21,093 bases of DNA, taken from contig WGSQ01000013.1 in NCBI GenBank assembly GCA_014871605.1, forward strand, positions 1-21,093, in the 5' to 3' direction. The position numbers were made by a program, and so were the translations under genes. This DNA comes from Collinsella sp. (GTDB lineage Bacteria; Actinomycetota; Coriobacteriia; Coriobacteriales; Coriobacteriaceae). The notes under the pieces were generated by a model, which searched no databases, was not told the origin of the DNA, and worked only from the letters and a program-made list of their open reading frames with translations. This document shows positions 7,236 to 14,154 of the stretch, in pieces (position 1 is the first letter of the stretch; the number at the start of each line of letters is the position of its first letter).

Positions 7236-7337
7236 ATCAACTGCCGCTCAGCACGGCAGCCTTGATGAGCCCTTGCCCTTCTCCTGGGAATTATGATCGG
7301 GCATCAATCTGCTGAGTGGCCCGAATCCCAGGAGGGG
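7236..7337 (+). promoter_or_regulatory. Candidate cis-regulatory RNA leader with kissing loops and a sequestered ribosome binding site
   Basis: Hairpin 1: ATCAACTGCCG (7236-7246) pairs with CGGCAG-CC-TTGAT (7254-7266), with a 2-nt bulge and loop CTCAGCA (7247-7253). Hairpin 2: CTCCTGGGA (7281-7289) pairs with TCCCAGGAG (7326-7334), and TCGGGC (7297-7302) with GCCCGA (7319-7324); its loop contains TGCTGAG (7310-7316). The two loops are perfectly complementary over 7 nt. The 3' arm of hairpin 2 contains AGGAG, the ribosome binding site of the ATPase gene (7330-7337, 7 nt before ATG 7345). A competing helix, TTGAT-GA-GCCC (7262-7272) with GGGCATCAA (7299-7307), excludes parts of both hairpins. 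It matches no riboswitch class that I recognise. Confidence 0.55.
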
Positions 7338-7344
7338 ACTCTAT

Positions 7345-10026
7345 ATGCAAAAGGAATACCTGTCCGCTGCGGCGGAGGTGCTCAGCGACCAAGGTGTCGA
7401 TGAGAACCTCGGCCTGAGCAACGGCGAGGCGTCGGCGCGCCTTGCCAAGACAGGCCCTAACAAGCTCGAGGAAGCCGAGAAGACGCCGCTATGGAAGCGT
7501 TTCTTTGAGCAGATGGCCGACCCCATGGTCATCATGCTGATCGTTGCCGCCGTTATCAGCGCACTTACGGGCATGGTCAAGGGCGAGCCCGATTTTGCCG
7601 ACGTCGCCATTATCATGTTCGTCGTTATCGTCAACTCGGTGCTGGGCGTGGTCCAGGAAGCCAAGAGCGAGGAGGCCCTCGAGGCCCTGCAGGAGATGAG
7701 GGCGGCGCAGTCCAAGGTGCTACGCGACGGCAAGCTCGTGCATCTGCCGAGCGCCGAGCTCGTGCCCGGCGACGTGATCATGCTCGAGGCGGGCGACTCC
7801 GTCCCGGCCGACTGCCGCGTCCTCGAGAGCGCCACGATGAAGATTGAAGAGGCCGCACTCACCGGCGAGTCCGTGCCGGTCGAGAAGCACGCCAACGTGA
7901 TCGAGCTTGCCGCGGGCACCGACGACGTGCCGCTCGGCGACCGCAAGAACATGTGCTACATGGGCTCCACCGTGGTGTACGGTCGCGGTCGCGCCGTCGT
8001 GGTCGGCACCGGTATGAACACCGAGATGGGCAAGATTGCCGGCGCTCTTGCCGAGGCCAAGGAAGAGCTCACGCCGTTGCAGGTGAAGCTCGCCGAGCTC
8101 AGCCGCATCCTTACCATCATGGTTATCGTCATCTGCGTCGTGATCTTTGGCGTCGATATCCTCCGCCACGGCGTGGGTAACGTCCTTACCGACCCGACTG
8201 CCCTGCTTGACACCTTTATGGTCGCCGTCTCGCTCGCCGTCGCCGCCATCCCCGAGGGCCTGGTCGCCGTCGTGACCATCGTCCTTTCGCTCGGCGTGAC
8301 CAAGATGGCCAAGCGCCAGGCGATTATCCGCAAGCTTTCTGCTGTCGAGACGCTCGGCTGCACGCAGACCATCTGCTCGGACAAGACCGGCACGCTTACC
8401 CAGAACAAGATGACCGTCGTCAAGCACGAGCTCGCTGCGCCCAAGGAAAAGTTCTTGGCCGGCATGGCGCTGTGCTCCGATGCCCAGTGGGACGAGGAGC
8501 TGGGCGAGGCCGTGGGCGAGCCGACCGAGTGCGCACTCGTCAACGATGCCGGCAAGGCTGGTCTTACTGGCCTGACTGCCGAGCACCCGCGCGTGGGCGA
8601 GGCCCCGTTCGACTCGGGCCGTAAGATGATGTCCGTGGTCGTCGAGACTCTGGACGGCGAGTACGAGCAGTACACCAAAGGCGCGCCCGACGTGGTGATT
8701 GGCCTGTGCACCCATATCTACGAGGGCGATAAGGTCGTCCCCCTGACTGAGGAGCGCCGCGCCGAGCTCGTGGCAGCCAACAAGGCCATGGCTGACGAGG
8801 CCCTGCGCGTGCTGGCGCTGGCGAGCCGCACCTACACCGAGGTTCCCGCCGACTGCAGCCCCGCTGCGCTTGAGCATGACCTGGTCTTCTGCGGCCTGTC
8901 CGGCATGATTGACCCGGTCCGTCCCGAGGTGGCCGACGCTATCCGCGAGGCGCACGACGCCGGCATCCGCACTGTCATGATTACGGGCGACCACATCGAC
9001 ACCGCCGTGGCCATCGCCAAGCAGCTGGGCATCGTCGCCGATCGCAGCCAGGCCATCACCGGTGCCGACCTCGATCGCATGAGCGACGAGGAGCTCGACG
9101 CGAACATCGAGGATTACGGCGTGTACGCCCGCGTCCAGCCCGAGCACAAGACCCGCATCGTCGAGGCTTGGAAGTCGCGCGACCAGATCGTGGCCATGAC
9201 GGGCGACGGCGTCAACGACGCCCCGTCCATCAAGCGCGCCGATATCGGCGTGGGCATGGGCATTACCGGCACCGACGTCACCAAGAACGTCGCCGATATG
9301 GTGCTCGCCGACGATAACTTCGCCACCATCATCGGTGCCTGCGAAGAGGGCCGTCGCATCTACGACAACATCCGCAAGGTCATCCAGTTCCTGCTTTCGG
9401 CCAACCTTGCCGAGGTCTTCTCGGTGTTTATCGCCACGCTTATCGGCTTTACCATCTTCCAGCCGGTGCAGCTGCTGTGGGTGAACCTGGTCACCGACTG
9501 TTTCCCCGCGCTCGCGCTGGGCATGGAGGACGCCGAGGGCGACATCATGAAGCGCAAGCCGCGCAACGCCAAGGACGGCGTCTTTGCCGGACATATGGGT
9601 CTGGACTGCGTGGTCCAGGGCCTAATCATCACCGTGCTGGTGCTGGCGAGCTTCTTTGTGGGCGTGTACTTTGACATGGGCTACATCCACATCGCCGATA
9701 TGATCGCCGGCAATGCCGACGAGGAAGGCGTGATGATGGCGTTCATCACGCTCAACATGGTCGAGATTTTCCACTGCTTCAATATGCGCAGCCGTCGTGC
9801 GTCGCTGTTCACCATGAAGAAGCAGAACAAGTGGCTGTGGGCTTCCGCCGCGCTGGCACTGGTGCTGACGGTGATCGTGACCGTGCAGCCGACGCTTGCC
9901 GAGATGTTCTTTGGCCCTGTGACGCTTGAGCTCAAGGGCGTTCTTGCCGCGCTGGGTCTGGCCTTCCTGATCATCCCGCTTATGGAGATCTACAAGGCGA
10001 TCATGCGCGCGGTCGAGAAGGAGTAA
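7345..10026 (+). CDS. P-type Ca2+-transporting ATPase (PII, SERCA-like)
   Basis: This 893-aa integral membrane pump probably exports Ca2+. Motifs in order: actuator-domain TGES 173-176, TM4 VAAIPEGL (PEGL 303-306), phosphorylation motif CSDKTGTLT with Asp346, nucleotide-binding KGAPD 445-449, DPVRPEV 523-529, MITGD 545-549 and hinge TGDGVNDAP 619-627. Residues that bind calcium in SERCA appear conserved: Glu304 in TM4, Asn687 and Glu690 in TM5 (SANLAEV), Asn714, Thr717 and Asp718 in TM6 (WVNLVTD), and Glu807 in TM8 (NMVEIFHCFN). This suggests two calcium sites rather than the single site of PMR1/LMCA1-type pumps. ATG 7345 follows AGGAGGGG by 7 nt. It is transcribed alone behind a structured leader; other divalent ions such as Mn2+ cannot be excluded. 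Confidence 0.93.
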   Translation: MQKEYLSAAAEVLSDQGVDENLGLSNGEASARLAKTGPNKLEEAEKTPLWKRFFEQMADPMVIMLIVAAVISALTGMVKGEPDFADVAIIMFVVIVNSVLGVVQEAKSEEALEALQEMRAAQSKVLRDGKLVHLPSAELVPGDVIMLEAGDSVPADCRVLESATMKIEEAALTGESVPVEKHANVIELAAGTDDVPLGDRKNMCYMGSTVVYGRGRAVVVGTGMNTEMGKIAGALAEAKEELTPLQVKLAELSRILTIMVIVICVVIFGVDILRHGVGNVLTDPTALLDTFMVAVSLAVAAIPEGLVAVVTIVLSLGVTKMAKRQAIIRKLSAVETLGCTQTICSDKTGTLTQNKMTVVKHELAAPKEKFLAGMALCSDAQWDEELGEAVGEPTECALVNDAGKAGLTGLTAEHPRVGEAPFDSGRKMMSVVVETLDGEYEQYTKGAPDVVIGLCTHIYEGDKVVPLTEERRAELVAANKAMADEALRVLALASRTYTEVPADCSPAALEHDLVFCGLSGMIDPVRPEVADAIREAHDAGIRTVMITGDHIDTAVAIAKQLGIVADRSQAITGADLDRMSDEELDANIEDYGVYARVQPEHKTRIVEAWKSRDQIVAMTGDGVNDAPSIKRADIGVGMGITGTDVTKNVADMVLADDNFATIIGACEEGRRIYDNIRKVIQFLLSANLAEVFSVFIATLIGFTIFQPVQLLWVNLVTDCFPALALGMEDAEGDIMKRKPRNAKDGVFAGHMGLDCVVQGLIITVLVLASFFVGVYFDMGYIHIADMIAGNADEEGVMMAFITLNMVEIFHCFNMRSRRASLFTMKKQNKWLWASAALALVLTVIVTVQPTLAEMFFGPVTLELKGVLAALGLAFLIIPLMEIYKAIMRAVEKE

Positions 10027-10039
10027 GTTAACCTGTCCA

Positions 10040-10126
10040 GGCCCGCCCCTGCGTGTTTTCTTCTTCGCTGGTCCTCGCGCTTCGCGCTGCGGGATCGCTC
10101 AGAAGAAAACACTCCCGGGGTGGGCC
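10040..10126. repeat. Long inverted repeat downstream of the P-type ATPase
   Basis: The outer arms GGCCCGCCCC (10040-10049) and GGGGTGGGCC (10117-10126) pair with a single G-T wobble. The inner arms GTGTTTTCTTCT (10053-10064) and AGAAGAAAACAC (10101-10112) are perfectly complementary. The loop (10065-10100) is itself GC-rich and contains GCGCTTCGCGC. No T tract follows, so this is not a standard terminator. It starts 14 bp after the ATPase stop and could protect the 3' end of the mRNA or be a remnant of a repeated element. Confidence 0.7.
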
Positions 10127-10182
10127 CTACGGTATCCTTGCTGGCTTTTCTCCCGCGCGGATGAAAAAGGGCTGAGGGAAAG
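10122..10182 (+). repeat. 61-bp direct repeat, copy 1
   Basis: It begins GGGCCCTACGGTATCCTTG and ends GGGCTGAGGGAAAG. It differs from copy 2 (10261-10321) at only three positions. Weaker similarity continues about 18 bp upstream of both copies. Each copy is followed within about 10 bp by a terminator hairpin whose stem sequence differs. The 5' end overlaps the right arm of the long inverted repeat. CTTTTCTCCC near the middle can pair imperfectly with GAGGGAAAG at the end. Confidence 0.85.
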
Positions 10183-10187
10183 AAGGT

Positions 10188-10220
10188 GAGCGGCCGAGCA
10201 ATTGCTCGGCCGCTCGTTTT
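10188..10220 (+). terminator. Rho-independent terminator after repeat copy 1
   Basis: A perfect 28-bp palindrome (10188-10215, arms GAGCGGCCGAGCAA and its complement) is followed by a four-T run (10217-10220). It is the likely terminator of the P-type ATPase transcript, 160 bp beyond its stop codon. Confidence 0.8.
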
Positions 10221-10260
10221 GAATAAAGGATGTGCCCTTAGGAAACCCCTCCCGGCGGGC

Positions 10261-10321
10261 GGGCCCTGCGGTATCCTTGTTGGCTTTTCTCCCGCGCGGA
10301 TGATAAAGGGCTGAGGGAAAG
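10261..10321 (+). repeat. 61-bp direct repeat, copy 2
   Basis: This is the second copy of the 61-bp unit, starting 139 bp after copy 1, with 58 of 61 positions identical. The three changes are A to G, C to T and A to T. It leads into a different terminator hairpin immediately upstream of rsgA. Confidence 0.85.
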
Positions 10322-10326
10322 TGTGT

Positions 10327-10360
10327 GAGCCGGTCGGGCTTTGCCCGGCCAGCTCTTTTT
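10327..10360 (+). terminator. Rho-independent terminator after repeat copy 2
   Basis: GAGC (10327-10330) pairs with GCTC (10352-10355). Inside, after one mismatch, GGTCGGGC pairs with GCCCGGCC (one G-T pair) around a TTT loop. Five T follow (10356-10360). It is a second barrier to read-through between the ATPase and rsgA. Confidence 0.75.
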
Positions 10361-10408
10361 GATTTAAAATACCTGCTCAGTTGTGATTTATGGTGCTGGG
10401 AGGCGCTT

Positions 10409-11593
10409 GTGGGCAAGGCTAAGGCTAAGGCGAAGAAAAAGACGACGGGGGCGCGGGCTAAGCGCGATCGTCGTCGGAAGCTTGCGACCGAGGCCCCCGC
10501 GTCTGCCGAGGAGCTGCTGGCAAGCGTACCGGGACTTGACGCGCTGCAGGACGTTCCGGCGTTTGATGACCTGCCGGTCGATGAAGCTCAGCAGGCGGCA
10601 TTTGACGACTTTTGCGCACATGCCGAGGAGCCCGAGCAGATGCAGCTTGGCGCTGTGGTGCGCTTGGATCGCGGGTTTCCGCTGGTGGCGACTGCCAACG
10701 ATACCTTCCGCGCCGAGCATGCCGTGGGGTTTGCTAAGTCGCGCGGCGAGGACGAGGTCCTGCTGCCCGCCGTGGGCGACCGTGTGGCGGTGCGCCGCGC
10801 TCCCGGGCACGATATGGGCGTGATTGAGTGCGTTCTGCCGCGCCGTACGAGCTTTGAGCGTTGGCGCGGCCGTGCCCGCGGAGAGCGTCAGGTGCTCTGC
10901 TCCAACGTGGATAGCGTGCTAATCGTGCAGGCGCTCGGTGCCGGTGAGGTGCTGCTCGACCGCGTGGCGCGCTCGCTGGTGTTGGCGCTCGACTGCGATG
11001 CCGAGCCGGTGGTGGTACTCACCAAAGCTGATCGCTGCGATGCCGAGGAGCTCGAGCGCGATCTGGACCGCGTGCGCCGCCTGGTGGGTCCGGACGTGCG
11101 CGTGATCGTGACGTCCTCTGCCGAGGGCCGCGGCCTGGACGAGGTCCGTGCCCACGTGCCTACCGGGAGCTGCGCCATGATTCTGGGCGAGTCGGGCGCC
11201 GGCAAGTCGACGCTGCTCAATGCGCTGCTGGGCCACGATACGTTGGCGACCGGCGGTGTGCGCGAACGCGACGACCAGGGCCGTCACACTACCGTCGCGC
11301 GCGTGATGGTGGCGCTGCCGGGCGACGCCGGCGTGATCGCCGATGCCCCGGGCCTGCGCAGCCTACCGCTCGTGGGTCACGAGCGGGGTCTGGCGCGCGC
11401 CTTCCCCGAGATTGTCGAGGCATCGCGCGCGTGCCGGTTTGGCGATTGCACGCATACCCATGAGCCGGGTTGCGCTGTTCGCGAGGCCGAGGACGCCGGG
11501 CAGATCGACAGCCTGCGTTTGGAAACGTTCCAAAACCTGGCGTCATCCATGCGCGTGAGTGCTCAAATGCTCGATCCCGATGTCCATCTGTAA
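10409..11593 (+). CDS. rsgA: Ribosome small subunit-dependent GTPase A
   Basis: RsgA (YjeQ/YloQ) is a circularly permuted GTPase acting in late maturation of the 30S ribosomal subunit. The 394-aa protein shows the permuted order: OB-fold region about 80-160, G4 motif TKAD 205-208, G1 GESGAGKST 260-268, a GRHTT switch at 291-295 and G3 DAPG 312-315. A C-terminal zinc motif follows with Cys342, Cys347, His349 and Cys355 (C-x4-C-x-H-x5-C). GTG 10409 is chosen because GGGAGG (10398-10403) lies 5 nt upstream; the open frame extends further left, but only into the preceding terminator. The N-terminal ~80 residues, lysine-rich then acidic, are an extension compared with the usual 300-350-aa proteins. 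It is a single gene with its own terminator. Confidence 0.95.
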   Translation: MGKAKAKAKKKTTGARAKRDRRRKLATEAPASAEELLASVPGLDALQDVPAFDDLPVDEAQQAAFDDFCAHAEEPEQMQLGAVVRLDRGFPLVATANDTFRAEHAVGFAKSRGEDEVLLPAVGDRVAVRRAPGHDMGVIECVLPRRTSFERWRGRARGERQVLCSNVDSVLIVQALGAGEVLLDRVARSLVLALDCDAEPVVVLTKADRCDAEELERDLDRVRRLVGPDVRVIVTSSAEGRGLDEVRAHVPTGSCAMILGESGAGKSTLLNALLGHDTLATGGVRERDDQGRHTTVARVMVALPGDAGVIADAPGLRSLPLVGHERGLARAFPEIVEASRACRFGDCTHTHEPGCAVREAEDAGQIDSLRLETFQNLASSMRVSAQMLDPDVHL

Positions 11594-11610
11594 TTGATTT
11601 TTCCTATGAC

Positions 11611-11646
11611 AGCCGTCTTCCAACTGTTCGGGAGACGGCTTTTTTG
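11611..11646 (+). terminator. Rho-independent terminator of rsgA
   Basis: AGCCGTCTTCC (11611-11621) pairs with GGGAGACGGCT (11630-11640), with one G-T pair and an 8-nt loop, followed by a six-T run. It lies 17 bp after the rsgA stop. Confidence 0.88.
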
Positions 11647-11716
11647 CTGCGGAAAAGCCTCGAAACATGCAGTTTGCTGACGTGCTGGCCAAAACCTTGC
11701 CACGAGCTTGACGGGC

Positions 11717-11765
11717 TGGTCAGCTTTTGGTCAGCGATTGGTTTGACATCGAAAACCAAGATCGC
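11717..11765 (+). promoter_or_regulatory. Candidate control region of the tad operon: direct repeats, palindrome and a -35 box
   Basis: TGGTCAGC occurs twice (11717-11724 and 11728-11735), exactly 11 bp apart, so both copies face the same side of the helix. Next is a palindrome TTGGTTT-N8-AAACCAA (11738-11744/11753-11759), extended outward by GCGA (11734-11737) and TCGC (11762-11765). A perfect -35 box TTGACA (11743-11748) overlaps it. The -10 is poor (GATTGC at 11766-11771 with a 17-nt gap), which would fit a promoter needing an activator. The regulator is unknown. Confidence 0.4.
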
Positions 11766-11845
11766 GATTGCGCCGCTTTGCGCTCTGACCGCCCAGACAA
11801 TGGTGGTACGGGCATTCGCCCGGCACTGCCATGAGAGGAGCGGCC

Positions 11846-12505
11846 GTGAACAAGAGCAAGCGCATCGCCATCAGTCTGGTCGCGGGCGTGCTCGCTGCTC
11901 TGCTCTGCATGGTTTACGGCTCGTCGATCCGCTCGCAAGCCGAACAGGTCCAGGCTGAGACCTTGGCCAAGTACGGTGGCGATCGCGTCGAGGTATGCGT
12001 CGCGGCGCGCGATATCGATGTGGGCGAGACCCTCGATGAGACCAATGTCATAACCCAAGAATGGCTGACGAGTCTGCTGCCGCGTGACGCGGCGACCGAG
12101 CTGCGCCAGGTGCGCGGCGACGTGACGACTTCGCGTATTCCCAAAAACGCCGTGATCTGCAATGTCTACACCAAGGCCGAGAGCCACAAGCTCGAGGTGC
12201 CTAAGGGCAAAGTCGCCGTTTCGGTGGCGGTCGATGCCGAGCACTCGGTCGGCGGTGCTACGGGCGTGGGCAGCTACGTGGATGTGTATGTGCAAAAAGA
12301 CGGCGTAACCGATCGGCTGTGCGGCGCGTACGTGATCGATACCAGTGAAGATTCCGGTGCCACGCGCGAGGGCAAGATCGAATGGGTGACGCTGACGGCT
12401 GACCCCGAAGACGTCAAGGAACTGCTGGGGGCATCGGGCAAGGGAACGGTCAGCTTGACGATTCCCGCCACGGCGCGCGGCAAAAAGAGCGGAGGCGACG
12501 AGTGA
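11846..12505 (+). CDS. cpaB: Flp pilus assembly protein CpaB/RcpC
   Basis: CpaB/RcpC proteins belong to the envelope part of the Tad secretion system; in Gram-negatives they support the outer-membrane secretin, while in monoderm bacteria their role is less clear. The 219-aa protein has a basic start and one membrane anchor (about 7-25), then a SAF domain from about residue 47 (VEVCVAARDIDVGETLDETNVI), and a further domain with KGKVAVSVAVDAEHSVGGATGVGSYVDV in segments that match RcpC. The C terminus is basic. GTG 11846 is chosen because GAGGAG (11835-11840) is 5 nt upstream; ATG 11831 overlaps that site. It is the first gene of the tad operon, and its stop overlaps the next start. Confidence 0.85.
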   Translation: MNKSKRIAISLVAGVLAALLCMVYGSSIRSQAEQVQAETLAKYGGDRVEVCVAARDIDVGETLDETNVITQEWLTSLLPRDAATELRQVRGDVTTSRIPKNAVICNVYTKAESHKLEVPKGKVAVSVAVDAEHSVGGATGVGSYVDVYVQKDGVTDRLCGAYVIDTSEDSGATREGKIEWVTLTADPEDVKELLGASGKGTVSLTIPATARGKKSGGDE

Positions 12506-14154
12506 TGAAGGCGATCTGGCTTGCGTGCTGCGCGTGCGGCGATTACGGGCTGTTGCAGCGGGAAGTCGAGGGCCGTGATGCGGGTGCACAGGTGCTTCGC
12601 GTGGGTGACCTGGACGGGCTGATTTCCATGGCGCGGGCGTTTCCGTCGCGCCGCGGGGCTGCCATCATCGCGGCGTCTCTGTTTGATACCGAAGATGTGC
12701 GCAAGACTGTTGTGCGCCTGACGGCCGAAGGCCGCGTGAGTCGCGTGGTCGTGTTGATAGAAGCACTCGATCCGTCGGATATCGAGGGGCTGTTTCGCGC
12801 AGGGGCGACCGAGGTCATCGCTGCGCACAGTATATGCGGCAACGGGCGCGCGGGCGAGGGAGCGGTTGATTCCGATCGGCGCATGACGATTGAGCCCGAT
12901 GCTTTTGTTGATAGGGAACCCGGGGCGCCTCGCGCTACAAGAGGCCCGCGTGTTGATGATTATGGAAAAGCGGAAGCCGAGCATGGTCGGCGCCCCCGGA
13001 ACCCCCTTGTATACGATGACGCTGGAGGGCCGGCGCAGCATGCTGGCGACTCCCCGGCTGTAGATATGGGATACGTACACGGCGTGAATCTGGCGGATGA
13101 ACTCGACGAAGTTGAGGGCTTTGCCGGGTGCGGCGAGTTGTCGCTGATGCGGCATGAGCAGATTGCACAGAACGAGCCTGCCTCGCAGACCGAACAAGCC
13201 GCCATGCCGGCTTGGACGCAGCGTGTGGTTGCGGCAGGGGAGACGGGGACGCTGTCACCGACGCCCGCTCCGCCGCCTCCGATGCCGCCGGCAGACGCTG
13301 CCGCTCCGCAGCATCGAGCTCCGGTCATCTGCGCCATTTCGGGTTCGGGCGGTTGCGGCAAGTCGACGATCGTTGCCACCATGGCACACGCATCGTCGCT
13401 GTTGGGCTTGCGTGCCGCCGTGCTCGACCTGGACCTGATGTTTGGAAACCTTTACGACTTGTTAGGCGTCGATGCTCCGCGCGATATGGCGGCACTTATC
13501 GAGCCGTCGGTGGCGGGCGCGCTTGCCGAGCCGGATATCGTGGCCGCATCGATGCGCGTGGCGCCGGGCGTTACGCTCTGGGGTCCCGTTGCGGCGCCCG
13601 AACAAGCCGAGCTCATGGCACGTCCGGTGGAGCTGCTGCTTGATGTCCTGCGTCGCGAATCCGACGTGGTCTTTATCGATACCTCGGTCTTTTGGGGCGA
13701 TGCCGTGGCGGCTGCGGTGGCGGCGAGCGACCGTTGCCCGGTCGTTGGCGATGCGGCGGTGTCGTCCGCGACATCGGCGTCGCGCGTCATTGAACTGGCA
13801 AGTCGAGTAGGTGTGCCGCGCACGCGCATGAGCGCCGTGTTCAACCGGTTCGGTGCGCGCGGGGCAGACGAGGACGTCGCCATGCGCTTTGAGATTGCCT
13901 GTGCGTTAAGCTCCAAGATTCGTATCGCCGATGGCGGGCAGGATCTCGCCGCGCTCATGGCGTTTGGGCGCGCCGACGAGGCAGTGGGTCAGACGAGCGC
14001 TTTTGCGACCAGCGTGCGCGAGGCCACGCGCGAGATGCTCGTGGAACTGGGGTGCGCCGTCGGCCCTTGGAGCGATATAGTCGCCGACCGTGCAACGCGT
14101 ACCGAACGCCCGCGTATCCGCCTTCCCTGGTCGCGCGAGGGTGATCAGCGATGA
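12505..14154 (+). CDS. tadZ: TadZ/CpaE-like pilus assembly ATPase
   Basis: TadZ/CpaE proteins are MinD/ParA-like ATPases that place the Tad machine at its site in the cell. The protein has an N-terminal receiver-like region (about 1-112), a long low-complexity linker (about 115-270, ending in a Pro-rich stretch) and a ParA-like domain from about 272. Its P-loop is SGSGGCGKST (about 279-288), where the signature lysine of the deviant Walker A motif KGGxGK is replaced by serine. VLDLDLMFGNLYDLLG (about 306-321) and VVFIDTS are further family features. ATG 12505 touches the cpaB stop (TGATG) with GGAGG (12491-12495) upstream; GTG 12502 would add one residue. At 549 aa it is longer than most TadZ because of the linker. 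Confidence 0.82.
   Translation: MKAIWLACCACGDYGLLQREVEGRDAGAQVLRVGDLDGLISMARAFPSRRGAAIIAASLFDTEDVRKTVVRLTAEGRVSRVVVLIEALDPSDIEGLFRAGATEVIAAHSICGNGRAGEGAVDSDRRMTIEPDAFVDREPGAPRATRGPRVDDYGKAEAEHGRRPRNPLVYDDAGGPAQHAGDSPAVDMGYVHGVNLADELDEVEGFAGCGELSLMRHEQIAQNEPASQTEQAAMPAWTQRVVAAGETGTLSPTPAPPPPMPPADAAAPQHRAPVICAISGSGGCGKSTIVATMAHASSLLGLRAAVLDLDLMFGNLYDLLGVDAPRDMAALIEPSVAGALAEPDIVAASMRVAPGVTLWGPVAAPEQAELMARPVELLLDVLRRESDVVFIDTSVFWGDAVAAAVAASDRCPVVGDAAVSSATSASRVIELASRVGVPRTRMSAVFNRFGARGADEDVAMRFEIACALSSKIRIADGGQDLAALMAFGRADEAVGQTSAFATSVREATREMLVELGCAVGPWSDIVADRATRTERPRIRLPWSREGDQR

Larger units (their letters stand above)
6903..7344. other. 442-bp divergent intergenic region between pyk and the P-type ATPase
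   Basis: It holds the pyk promoter (-10 at 6966-6971, minus strand), an A+T-rich stretch from about 6970 to 7190 in which I see no gene or clear element, a weak plus-strand promoter (7197-7226) and the structured leader of the ATPase gene (7236-7337). Confidence 0.6.
10027..10408. other. 382-bp intergenic region: inverted repeat, duplicated 61-bp unit and two terminators
   Basis: It contains the long inverted repeat at 10040-10126, the two 61-bp repeats, their terminators, and a possible rsgA -10 box TAAAAT (10365-10370) without a convincing -35. No coding sequence is supported. Confidence 0.7.

Noticed and set aside
7236..7337. Assigning the ATPase leader to the Mn2+ (yybP-ykoY) riboswitch class
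   Set aside because: That class often precedes P-type ATPases, but I do not see its conserved GGGGAGTAG-type loop or its paired-loop arrangement here.
7720..9594. Long open frame (624 codons) on the minus strand within the P-type ATPase gene
   Set aside because: It is antisense to a well-supported gene, its predicted product is rich in His, Asp, Gly and Leu without recognisable motifs, and no ribosome binding site or promoter supports it.
10325..10408. In-frame N-terminal extension of rsgA
   Set aside because: It would start inside the preceding terminator hairpin and read MSRSGFARPALF with no ribosome binding site; GTG 10409 has GGGAGG at the right distance.
12274..13197. Minus-strand open frame across cpaB and tadZ
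   Set aside because: It crosses the junction of two plus-strand genes and has no domain or start signal; it is a shadow of the real genes.
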